A DNA stretch of 64,000 nt, taken from assembly GCA_932521035.1 (NCBI GenBank), contig OW051497.1:8432001-8496000 (forward strand), given 5' to 3'. This document shows positions 23,979 to 34,829 of the stretch, in pieces. Within the stretch, counting starts at the first letter, position 1. Every line of letters starts with the position of its first letter. The position numbers were made by a program, and so were the translations under genes. The DNA is from Oscheius dolichura (lineage: Eukaryota > Nematoda > Chromadorea > Rhabditida > Rhabditidae). The notes below the pieces were generated by a model. That model saw nothing but the letters and a program-made list of their open reading frames with translations, was not told where the DNA came from and searched no databases.

Positions 23979-26777
23979 ATGTCAGCTAGTTTTCCACCAC
24001 TGAGCGGTTCATTTAACTCATCCCCACCTATGTATCCGAATCAAGGCTTTAACTTTAATGACCCCTTTCCACAGGTGGATAAGCCTGGCTAAATCGGGGT
24101 AATCATATAAATTTAGGGGTTCAATGGCGCTCCTGGGAGCAGCTACCCTCCCAATCCACAAGGAATGCCAAACCAGCAGGCGATGATGAAGCCGACCTAC
24201 GATCCTCGAACAGCTAACGGGTTAGTCCATATCTGGAAGATGGAATCTATATGATGATCTTTAGGTATAACTATCCTCCAAACGGGAGCCAGCAGCTAAT
24301 GTCGCCGAGCATGGTACCTGGCCAATACCCTTCCCAGCAGATGAGGCCGCCTCAGGGCTACTATCCCCCTCAACAGGGCCAAATGGGGCAGATGGGGCAA
24401 GTCTCCATGCAGAAGACACCCTCCTCTGGGCCGGCGTCTGCTGGAATGGGGCCGCCCAACGGAATGCCACAGATGATGATGCACCAGCAAGGTCAACAAA
24501 GTATGAATCAAATGCCGACGAGCACTGCCGGACCTGCTGGACAGCAAATGCCAAGCCAAATGAAGAGCCCCATGCCTGGCCAGATGCCTTCGCGTCCGCA
24601 ACAAATGCCATCTCAGATGAACAGCCCTGGGTAGGTCTTATTTCCTCCTTTTACTAAAAATTTCCTGAATGCGCAAACGGTTGTATCAAGCGAGGGCGCC
24701 AGGCCGCTGTTGGTTATCAGCAGTGTAGAGGCGCAGAAGGCAAACATACACGAGGCCAGCTCCATGAAACTGCGCGAAATGTTGTCCCAAATTGCGGCAC
24801 ACCTTTCAAACAATAAATTAACGAATATCGATTAGTTGAGAGGACTTGACCCCAGCGATGGTGGACATAGCAACGAGCTCATTAATAAGGAGCACCTTTT
24901 CAGCGTATTCACGGCTCCCGCACCTCCCAGGCCGAAGCATTCCTTGCCATCTCCCGGTGCTTCGATGCAAATGGGCCATCCAATATCTACCCACCCGGTA
25001 GGTGTCATTTATCTCGCCCACACTGCATATTATTCTCTTTAGATGGGTGCGGATCCCTCTGGAAGCAGCAGCTCTGCCAATCAAATGCCGTCACAGAACC
25101 AAATGAAGAAACCGATCCCCCCTCCGCCTACACAAGATACTCCGTTTACTACAGTTACTCATTATGAAATGCCTCCTGCTTTCCTTAACTTCCAAAATGA
25201 TTTCCAAGTGAGTTGGAGCAGCTTTATAGATCTGTATTTAATTTACAGAAAGTTAATCCTGATACAGCCCAATATTATAACAGACGACGATCTCAGTTGA
25301 AAATGAGCTATCCTACGGGTCAACTGGTAAATTTCAAACCTTTGTCTAAGGTAAATTTTCTTTTCAGCCTCCTCCGGAAGCTATGGAACCGGCCACTTTT
25401 GCTTTCATTCCCGGACAGGCACATTATGAGCAACAGTATGATCGAAGGAATATGTCATCTGTTGCCAACCAAAGAGGCGCATCCAACTCGATGGTGCCGA
25501 GTCCTATGGCTCCTAATCCGATGGCGTCAATGATGCAGCGACAGATGTCCGCTCCTGGAATCACATCTCCCTCTTACGGACAGCAGCAATTGATGGCTGC
25601 CCCTACACAACCTGCTGCCAAAAAGACAAAACGGAGCGCTTCAACAAGCGTGGGTTAGAATTTTATTCGTTTCTTTTATCTTACCGGAAGTTTTTCAGAC
25701 CAGCAGCAACAGCAGCAGCCGCCCTATTATCAAGTCCAAAATAGAATGATGTCAATGGGAACTTTTAATAATCCGAACTTGAAGAGTCCTGCGATGATGC
25801 CGATGGGGATGGGGCCAGGAGGCATGGGCCCGGGCTCCATGGGCCCCAGTTCGATGGGACCCGGATCTATGGGACCGCCAAACGGAATGGGCCCTATGAG
25901 CTCGATAAACTCGATGCCGCCCAGCTCCATGTCCGGCCCAAGCAGTGGAATGATGGCAGGAGGAATGGGCATGGGAATGGGACAAAACGGCGGAATGTCC
26001 TCCAACGGAATGCCTCCCAGTTCAATGTCTCATGCAATGGATTCGATGGGTGGAATGCCCAGTCAGATGTCAATGGGCCCTGGATCTATGGGATCGGGAT
26101 CTAATGGAATGGGAGGAGGCATGTCTATGGCTGGGATGTCTTCCAACGGAGGATTTGCTACTCCACTTGCCCCTCCGCCATATTCTCAGATGCCTATGCC
26201 TTCGTCGTCACAACATCAACAACAAGCAGCATACAGTAGGCCTTATATTAGATTTTTCAAGTTGTAAATTTACAGATCAACAAATGCAACAGAGATATGG
26301 AAATGGTTTAATGTCGCCGGGAAACCAACAGCAGCAAAATCAGGCAACGATGCAACAGCACCAACAAAATCCGTCTCCCATGCAGCAGCAACAGGTAGCA
26401 GTGCTTCTTCTTTCGTGTATCTTATCTTGTAGAATGGTAGTCAGCCCAATGGAACATCCCGTCCTCAAATGCCTCAACCCCAACGCAATCAAATGTTTAT
26501 GCAGCCTCTCCCTCCATGCAATACATGCAAGGTAGTGATCCCTGTGAGTCCACTTATCAGTTAAAGAATAATTCCTGTTTTTAGCCCGGTACTCCAGCTA
26601 AAGTTTGTGCCAATCCCGGTTGTAGGAGGGCGTACCATCTGGTATTTTCCCTTTGAATTGAGATAGTACAGTAATTTTTAGAAATGTGCTGGTCTCACAG
26701 ATGCTGCAACGTCCATGTTAGATACAAATAGCGAAGTCGGTTGGATTTGCCCGGTTTGCGACCCCAGGCCCCGTTGA
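23979..26777 (+). CDS. pygo: Pygopus-like PHD-finger protein
   Basis: Twelve exons, each junction in phase: 23979-24074, 24117-24220, 24265-24630, 24904-24997, 25043-25207, 25249-25326, 25368-25653, 25699-26235, 26276-26394, 26433-26531, 26585-26641 and 26682-26777. The product is about 698 residues. The N-terminus (MSASFPPLSGSF) soon gives FNFNDPF, resembling the Pygopus NPF-containing region. The middle is low complexity, rich in Met, Gly, Pro and Gln. The C-terminus is a PHD finger: CNTC, CANPGCRRAYHLKCAGLT, then WICPVC and stop. H-x2-C-x-GLT and the terminal position are Pygopus hallmarks; the loop between the second and third Cys is short. Pygopus binds H3K4me-marked tails and BCL9/Legless to activate Wnt targets. 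PHD assignment is firm; orthology is likely but should be tested. Confidence 0.78.
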
Positions 26778-27793
26778 GGACTCCCTCTCTTATTCTCTTC
26801 TCGGTAGCCGGTGTCGCATGCACGTGTCATTGTGGTGTCAACCATTCCATCTCACAGTTTTCTAAAGTTTTACGATATCTACTTCCCTGGTACAAATTGA
26901 TTTATTCCTTATTTTATTATTATGTTATATCCTCCCTTCTGGTGCCTTATCTGGCCTCAATATTCCCTGTTTTCTTTCTTTCCTTAAACAAAAAGCAACG
27001 ATCAACCGACGGGACCCTCCTGCGGGCGACCTTTTCCTCCACTTCTATCTATTTCTTGGGTTTTTGTCCTTTGTTTAACTATTTCCTTCTTAATTTATGC
27101 TTTTTGGCCATATACGTAAGCGTCATACCACCTTCTCTCAACATTAAATACATTTCTGAACCAAAACTGAAACATATTAGAATCTGTATAGGCACTGATA
27201 TTCATTGTCTCTATCAGCACACAATATGCTCGAGATTTAAAATAATAAACTATATTATATTTGCTTTACGATTCGGTAAAATGTCATTTGTGATTTTGTC
27301 ACTAGACGGTGACTATGCCCAGTAAGAGATAAGGAGAAGGCGAAAACCAAGCGTTAAGTGGAAGGATAAATTTAGTTGTGAGAGCGCCAATGCTGTGGTA
27401 GATTTTCAAGAAGTCAAAGTTTTATTGGTAGAAACTGGGACTGGTGGAGTAGTCTTGGAGGGTTAGTCGAGCTTTGGACAAATCTTCGCCTCTAAGAAGC
27501 TTACGGGGAACAAAACGAGAGCTCAGGAAGTAGTTCTACAGGATAGTCATTTTTAGAGAGGACATCCTGCTTAGGCCTGCTGAAATCAGATCAAATGTTA
27601 GTACCAAGAATCTGAGCTGAAGTTGTTTAATTTTTCCCGAGGAAGGATGATACATAAAGGTTTAAACTAGCCGAAGATTCAAGTATTGCTGGTAAAAGAA
27701 CAATAAACCAGCACATCCGTTAAAGGAAGGGTATCGCCAAATTTGAATTTGTCAGAAACGACGACAATGCCGAAATTACGTCTCAAAAAGGGT
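26778..27793. other. Intergenic DNA 3' of the Pygopus-like gene
   Basis: Contains the presumed 3' UTR. A long plus-strand ORF (26741-27325) overlaps the PHD exon in another frame. It is an extension shadow with a hydrophobic, low-information translation, not a gene. Confidence 0.5.
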
Positions 27794-28347
27794 TCATTTT
27801 GCGATGATTGGGAAATGGATCAATTGATGCCGACTGATATGTGTCAGTTTCAAGCCGTTCACTCGGCTTATCTTTAAAAAAATGCTGGTGTTGGCTCCTC
27901 GATACAGCAACTTTGAGTGAAGACGCGCCTCGACATTCCTCTGGGCTTCTTCGAGTTGCCCACTTTTGGCCGCCTTCAATCTCCTTCGTCTTAGAGAAAT
28001 ATCGGGTTCCATGGATCCTATTTTATCAACAACTTCCATGGATCCTTTCCATGAATCAAGATCATGGATCCATGCTATTTTATCAAGCTGTTTCACTAGT
28101 CATTATCCATTCGGCATTTCCTTCTAGTCCACTAGTGCCGGCAGATTTTTCAAGCACAGAGTTCTCGGTTTCTCATTTTTCTTGGACTCAAAATCACCAA
28201 TATTTTTAAATTTCTTATCCCATTCAATCCAATATCTTCCCAATCATATCCAGTATTCCCAATACTTCGCTGTTTTCCAATAGTGCCATTAGGCAGAACC
28301 TCATCATCCGTCCTGACTGAAATATCGCTAAATGCCATTCGGGCCAT
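27794..28347 (-). CDS. Unrecognised minus-strand gene fragment
   Basis: Two protein-like ORFs in the same direction. At 28347-28150: MARMAFSDISVRTDDE, then GNTGYDWEDIGLNGIRN. At 28096-27794: MKQLDKIAWIHDLDSWKG, then SLRRRRLKAAKSGQLEEAQR and a stop. An ATTATAG acceptor precedes the first. They can be joined only with a weak donor (GTCCAA), so the model is tentative. Short repeats of CCATGGATCC inside the second ORF give the repeated GSME motif. No family was recognised; it could be a decayed gene. Confidence 0.28.
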
Positions 28348-28707
28348 CTCAACATCCTATAATATTACATGCTGCTGGCGGGCTAACTGTTTTTAGCTTT
28401 TGCTTTACTGATTGTAACAGGAACGATGCACGTCGTTCGGTCGGTATTTCCGACTTGCTTCCAACCAAAGATTGATAATGCTGGTGTATTACTTAAAGCC
28501 ACAGCCAAATCTTTCAGTAACGGCATTCTGACTCCATTATTCAGTTTCAAGATTGGGCCTGTTCAAGCATAGCACACCGCGAGACAGAATTATCCTTATC
28601 ATTCAGTCATCTGCTTATGCTCCCGGTGATATCAATGGTTTCTCCGTTGAGTGGGGCTGAAATCCTTCTTACCTCGCTCGAATCTGCGTGATTTGTCGTT
28701 TCTCTTC

Positions 28708-29013
28708 TTAAAGGAACCGCCAGGGACCTCGGCGCCGGGGGCAGTGGTCCCGTGGCGAGTGCCCCCACAAGCGTCCCTTGCCTCTGGCGCGCATTTGAAT
28801 TTTGAACGTTTTAACGTATTTCTTCGTATTTTCTAGCGTTTTCTTGATCTGCCTTCTACTACTGATGAAAAGTAAGGCCAACTGATCAAAATAAACGTTA
28901 AAAAAGCAAAGAAACCTGTGAATTGCGCATGCGTGAAAAGCTCTTTTCCCGGGTTTTCTCAAAGCCCGCGAAAATCTACAGTCAGCTTCCTAGGTCCCTG
29001 GCAGTTCCTTTAA
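28708..29013. mobile_element. TTAA-flanked inverted-repeat element 3
   Basis: TTAA at 28708-28711, then AGGAACCGCCAGGGACCT. The right end is AGGTCCCTGGCAGTTCCT then TTAA (29010-29013). The termini are inverted repeats with few mismatches and there is no transposase ORF. Same family as elements 1, 2 and 4. Confidence 0.85.
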
Positions 29014-31692
29014 GCATGTATGGGTTTGGCAGGCTGTGAAGGAAATGTGGAAATCTGGAAAGCCTGAGAAGGGAATGGTTCGCTATCGGAGTAAAGAAGT
29101 GTGGTCTTAGTAGACGTCAAGATTGACAAAAGAAGCTCTTCTATATTTGATGAGAACTCCTAAATGAGATTCCACAGCCATTAAAAAAAGTACAAATGAA
29201 GTTGATATGGTCGCAAAAACACAGGCACGTAGAAAAATTGATACGCTAGTAAAAATTAATATGCTTTTGTAAAATAAATAGTAGTGCTTGCTGTTAATAT
29301 TCACTGTCAGATAATTCCCAAAAAAAACTGGAGCCCCCGTATGGCCACCTTTCGGGCAAGACCTGCTGCTGTTCATTAGTGTAGATTAGCTACGCTGACT
29401 GAACGCGCACTGAGCACATGTACAATGGAACAACCAGCTATTATTCATTACCGTATGCTTTGTAAAGTAAAAGAGATGTCATCCAGCCTACACAGTTTAA
29501 TGACGTCTCGTATTTCAAAGAAAACTATGAAGCCGTAGGAGACTATGACGCTGTAACGGGGGAAGATAATGCTTCACTACACGGTGGTTGGCTCTGAAAA
29601 GGATAGTCGGCCAAATGTTACAAATATTTTCAAAGAAGGGTAAAAGAAGAGGGGTAAAGTCTGTGCCTGTCTGGAGTTCACAGTACAACACAACATAAAA
29701 AGGTCAGGTGGCCAAGGGGCAGCCTGCTACCTGTTGCTTTCCCAAATCTCTCATTATCGGATCAACAAGGCAATAGAACAAGCATATGGCTGTTAATCTC
29801 CCCTTTCAGATGTACTGTAACAATTAGGAGGAGTTCTCTAACCAGCCCTCTTTTTTTGCGTTACCCTATACCTTCCCGAGTTGAAGAAGAAGCAATTTGT
29901 CTGCTCATATACCGAACGTAACGTGCTCAGACTGGCATATTAATTTAATAGCGCATCCTTTTGAACCTAGTCTAGTTTCCCAGTTTTTAGATGATGACTT
30001 CACACATCTCTTAATGGATATCCCCCACAACAAGGTTACGGTAACAGGGGTATTCCGAGTCCCCGCGAATCACAAGGCAAGATTTCTCGTATGATGGAAT
30101 GAAAGGAGGGATGTGTGTGACCTTTATCCAGCTGATTTGAGCCGTTTTGTATCGATGTGCTTCTTTTAGCGGATTGAAGAAAAGGACCTCGGCAATTCAA
30201 ACGCAGTCACCTGAACGTTTCAATGGCCAGCCGGTCTCAGTCGGAATTTGTCATAATATCTGGGGTACTGGGAGACCGCCTACGCGAAAAGAAATGTGAC
30301 ATAGGTAGGAAACCATCGATAAGCGCTAAGCCAGCCATTGATAATTACTGACTCCGAAATGAGTCAGTATCAGGGATCAACCTGCCGATGTGCCAAGGTC
30401 AAGAAAACAAAAGATTACAAGAAATTGAGCCTCCTCTGAGTGGCAGCATAAATCTCGGAAACACAAGTATTGTACCTGCCCCTTAACTTTGAAAGAATCG
30501 AACCCTGGAGGAGTACCTACTGCCGAAGTGGCTCTCATCATCAAAATCTATTAAATTTCCTCTGCCCAGACATCATTAGCTGTGGATACGGTGTTGAATC
30601 TAATTCAAAGAGACCGTGTTTGACGTTAAAGCCAGTGGAGCGGTATAACGAGCCGGCGTGACTTCCGACGACAAATTATGTCGCGGGTACACTTTGTCAA
30701 ATTGACTACCGTAGCTTTGTCCGGTAATCCAAACAAGACTTCAATTGTCCAGAGAGAGATATGGTAGAATTTGAGGGCAAGATAGATGCCGGGAGGAATC
30801 CTTTGTGAAACAAAGCAAAGAAATGTTAGAGAATGAACTCAAAGCATCAATAAACCGGTTGCAAAATCTGATCTCGTCCAATAATTTGAAAGTGCTGATC
30901 AGTTGTTTTGAGCGCGAGTTTGCATACAACACGTCACTTGCGCGAATGATTAGCCCTAGTTGATTGACTTTGATCCACAGCTTTCCGAAAACATCCTCGC
31001 GCGGTATCAATCGAGAGCCTAGTTCACTCAAAACCGAGGTCAACTTTCGTCAGCTCTTATTTCTACACCTGCTGTTACCAGTTCAACTTCAAATCTTTCT
31101 AATATTCTCACCTATCAATCAACAGAAAAAGCTTCCTTTTTGGCGCGGTCTTGGCAGGACAGTGAAGAAGATTTCTGCATATCCTAGGAAATCATCTTTG
31201 GTGAGTTTCTTTTAGTTTGGGAGAGGGGGAGAGAGATATCGAGGCCGGGTGCTGTAGTTCAAAGCCAAGACTAGCTGCCTGCCTGTAATCTAAGGCCACT
31301 CATGGAAAGTCAAGTGAGGGTTGAAAAGTATCCTTGACATATATCAGAAAGCAGTTTTGCCAAAGAATTTTGATAAGCGTATACTAAAGAGAGACTAAAA
31401 GAACTAGCACTGACTCTCTATTTCATGCGGGAAAGTAAGCAGATATAGCATTAATAGGATAAGAGAGCCCTGCAGCGTGATTGCGCTTGAAAAGTTAAAC
31501 AGTAGGCGGTAGAAATCTCAGTATGCAGAGAGACCAAGTCGGCGAAGAGTGTCTGCCAAAGTTGGCGTAGTGGGCACTGGCTGCCGAAGTCTTCCGGATG
31601 GCCGATGGCGCGTCTAACCTCGATTTCACCACTGACTAGGCATATGTTTCCCATAATTTCCACTTTATCACCTGTGTTATGCTAATCGAATC
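29014..31692. other. Gene-poor region
   Basis: No supported gene. A 100-codon minus-strand ORF (31043-30741) reads like protein but has no splice partner or known motif. No tandem repeats were noticed. Confidence 0.45.
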
Positions 31693-31882
31693 ATGGTATT
31701 CCGTTCCATGGAGCGTAGTCTGGAAGGCGGAGAAAGTCCTTTAGAGCTATGGGGATTCGAGGGCTCGGCCTCGAACCCCGCCCCCGACGACGCCCGATTG
31801 GACGACGAAGTGGGTAGCGCTTCCGAACGACTTGCGTTGAATTTCACGGTGGTTCAACGAGGAGCGGCGGAGCGTCGAGAAG
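31693..31882 (+). CDS. Candidate first coding exon of Pax6
   Basis: Starts MVFRSMERSLEGGESP and is GC-rich. It ends RREG at a strong donor (AAG|GTGAGT at 31882/31883) after 63 codons plus one base. The first paired-box exon (38468) begins with AC, needing exactly one upstream base. Joining gives a GAC codon and continues as [12 protein letters not shown]. No stop or nearer exon with both ATG and matching phase was found in the 6.6 kb between. The N-terminal extension is not conserved in known Pax6 proteins, so another upstream exon or another gene remains possible. Confidence 0.4.
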
Positions 31883-32452
31883 GTGAGTGGACACGCCAAG
31901 ACGATTCCGGCACGCCTCACGAGCCACTCACTCAGAAATGCGCAAGTTTTGCGGAAACAATTTGTTGACGACGCATCGTTGACCACACAATCGTTTGCAA
32001 CCAGGTACACGATATGCTGAGTGAGGTAGGGTTACTGTAGACTTTCTTTTTACACTTTTATGCTTCTCGTTCCCTCTGCCAGCTCGCTTGCCTCTGAAAG
32101 AAAATCTGGGCCACTTTCGCATTCATTTTTCTGTTACCGTATCACCGATCTCTTTCTTTTTATCTCGCTTATCTACATTTGGCCCTCTTGTAGTCTTTTT
32201 CTTACGATTTTGTTCTCTTCAATAGCAGACGCGCTTACTGTACAAACTCCAACAATTGAGTGATATTTTCAACTGAGCAGTTCCCTCATTTCGTCGTCTT
32301 GTATCCCCTCTCCTATTTCCATATTCTGCTATATTCTTTCCAGTCTCCTTTCAATGCGACTCCTCTTGCTCCCAATATATAGTTCTAACGAATGTTTCAT
32401 TGGGCTTTTGTAGAAAACCAGGTCTCTCTTATACTACTCCGTAGTTTTTTGC

Positions 32453-33274
32453 GTGCTCCTTTATAATTCTGGTTTGATGGTTGGTATGTTTTCTAATACT
32501 CCGTTTCCGTCCGGCTTTAGTATACACCCCCAATGCCATTTTGAAATGAAGCGGACCGTGAAAGCCAGAGAGCTAGTGGTTTCCAGAATTTATTTGCAAC
32601 CTCGAAAGTGTGAAAAGTATTGCCTAAAAGGCTATGAGACTTTAAAGAAAGAAACAACTCGATCGCCTTTCAAACCCTGTTTCTCTTACCTACTTTGTTT
32701 GTCAAAACTTTTATGCAAAATAGGCAATTTATTGGTTCAAGCGGAGGTCCGTTGTTCCCCTCCTGTCATCCCATTGGAACGTCCTCCAACTTCCGTTAAG
32801 ATTCCTCATAGCAGGCTATTCCCACTGTCGGATGCCCGTTTATTTGATGGGTCTTTGTCGCGCCCGTTCACCTGCGGCCCAAGCTACTCATTTCCGAATT
32901 ACATGCAATGCAAATCGGAGGTCTGTAGGGAGGTCTTTTCCACGAGGGAACATCAGAAAAGGAAGAGGGAATATCTCCCGGATCCGGCGGCTGTCGGCTC
33001 TTTTACTCGTTTCTCATTATCCCATTTGCGGTTGTCCTTGGCGCATCGTATACCTCTCACATTTCAAAAAGGTACAGCCGGTAATCACCGAGCCCGACAC
33101 AATAACATAGAGCTCATTAGACGACACGGCAAATTACCGTACGCCAACAATTCCATTAGAGGCGAGAGCGAGATCACGGGATCTTCGCATATACATTACC
33201 TCCCTAGAGCAACAATGTCTGAAATAGTTAAAGAGCCTGTTTCTTTGGTAAACTTTGTTCATTTGTTAGACTGA
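32453..33274 (+). CDS. Orphan 273-codon ORF of unknown status
   Basis: The longest intronless ORF in the gene-poor interval before Pax6. The translation is basic and Ser/Arg/Pro-rich, with no signal peptide, membrane segment or family motif recognised. Its length is unusual for chance at this base composition, but codon use does not look distinctly coding. If the exon at 31693 belongs to Pax6, this ORF sits in its first intron. Confidence 0.2.
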   Translation: MLLYNSGLMVGMFSNTPFPSGFSIHPQCHFEMKRTVKARELVVSRIYLQPRKCEKYCLKGYETLKKETTRSPFKPCFSYLLCLSKLLCKIGNLLVQAEVRCSPPVIPLERPPTSVKIPHSRLFPLSDARLFDGSLSRPFTCGPSYSFPNYMQCKSEVCREVFSTREHQKRKREYLPDPAAVGSFTRFSLSHLRLSLAHRIPLTFQKGTAGNHRARHNNIELIRRHGKLPYANNSIRGESEITGSSHIHYLPRATMSEIVKEPVSLVNFVHLLD

Positions 33275-34093
33275 GATGTTCCGATTTAAAAAAGATTTCA
33301 TCCAGGTGTCAAGTCTTGTCGCCAATGAAGCAGAGCTCCCGTCAAAGTCACGCGTAATCATTATTCCATAACCAGAAATCTAAAACAACTTCCCTTTCAT
33401 TTTGTGCAATGAGTTTTCTAAAGAAAAACACATCTGATGCAACTCGAGTTCATTTTCTGATTCCCACGAAACTTCAGAAATCTGAGAACTATTCAAAACA
33501 CGATAAGAGACCCCCATAAAAGTGATGAAATAAGTTTTGGTGGTTGATATCCCTACCCTCTACGGCAATTGGTTTGGCCCACGAAACGACTTCCGGATGC
33601 TCCGGCAGCATCATTAGTCGAGATAGAATCTGTGTTGAGTGCTTGCGCAATATTGACGCGTACTTTAGATAAAAAGATAAAGGAATATGAGAATTTTCAA
33701 CGACCCCCAGGCTCTTTTTCTCAAAGAATATTATTTGGCAGTGGGCTGGGGAACAGTATTTTGTCATTTTCTTCAGGGAATGATTAAAAACAATCATAAA
33801 TCGCTCGGTGACGCTTTTAGAAGAGAAGTTTATGCAGGAGAACAGCTAAAACTCTGAAAGAATAGCCACGGCGACTGTTGTAGCTTAGGAGGATTATTTT
33901 AATTTAGCTTATCCCTCTTAATCTTAAGGAAGAACGGCAGAGTACTAGTCAACCGGATGAACTAATTCGTAAATTGGGCTATGCCCTTTGTTTTTGACTT
34001 GTGCGACATACGTTCTACGGCAGGACTAATCCGCCCTTTGGCTTTTACCTGGCCGCTCTAAGTTAGCCTAATTAGTAGACGGCTCTGTCACAG

Positions 34094-34618
34094 GTGACCC
34101 CCCACCAGGAAAACGGAAGACGCAACCGGAAGTCGGCCGGCAATAGATTTACTGTATCCATCGTTCTCTTGTTGTTATCTGATGAGAAAGTTTCTCTATA
34201 TCTTTTCCCTTTCTTCTGCCAGGTCCCTCACTATACCGTACATCCTTTTGCCAACCGCTGCCGTAAATTTGTCGCCGCAGCCCATCATCGGTACATCAGC
34301 ACCTTGCCTTATCATCCGGTCATCACTCGTGCGGCCTGTCGTCCGGGGTACCTGTCCAGCGGACCCGACTCACTTGTTTCTTACGCAATGAAGCTGTCAG
34401 AACAGCAGATGGTGCCATCGGCAATGCTCCAAACGCACAAATTGCAACTTGTCAAGAGTGCAACAGCTATCTCTCAATTGTTCGCAGTCGGGTTGTCCCT
34501 CAATTTCCAATTGGCCCCGGCAGATCGACCAAGAAGGGAGGGAGCAGGTTCATTCTGGTCATGTGGAGGGGAGTTCGTAAAAAAACTACGACGGAACGCT
34601 GGGTCGCTGACAAATTAA
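34094..34618 (+). CDS. Candidate coding region with competing frames
   Basis: A 174-codon ORF begins next to a CACAG acceptor. A second frame in 34275-34630 is also open and ends at a donor (AAACG|GTAAAT). It encodes TCQECNSYLSIV, then SRFILVMWRGVRKK, which looks more protein-like. I cannot tell which frame, if any, is used. No family is recognised. Confidence 0.2.
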   Translation: MTPHQENGRRNRKSAGNRFTVSIVLLLLSDEKVSLYLFPFFCQVPHYTVHPFANRCRKFVAAAHHRYISTLPYHPVITRAACRPGYLSSGPDSLVSYAMKLSEQQMVPSAMLQTHKLQLVKSATAISQLFAVGLSLNFQLAPADRPRREGAGSFWSCGGEFVKKLRRNAGSLTN

Positions 34619-34829
34619 CTGCTGTAAACGGTAAATGATCTGTTAGTTGTTCAGTTTAGAGAAGAACGGTAGAACCCTAATTGATCTTGGATCATCTTTA
34701 TTCGGAGAACATGTAGCTCACATGAAGATTTTCTTTCTAAAGGCCGCGCAAAGAATTCTTTGGACTGAATTGCTTCTGATTCCCTTTCGATGCATTAGAA
34801 AAGTTCAGGAAGAGATTTGTTCCCATTAG

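Noticed and set aside
26741..27325. 194-codon plus ORF after the Pygopus-like gene
   Set aside because: Begins inside the PHD exon in another frame and reads into a T-rich 3' region; hydrophobicity reflects base composition.
30741..31043. 100-codon minus ORF
   Set aside because: Reads somewhat protein-like but lacks splice partners, motif or conserved neighbours.
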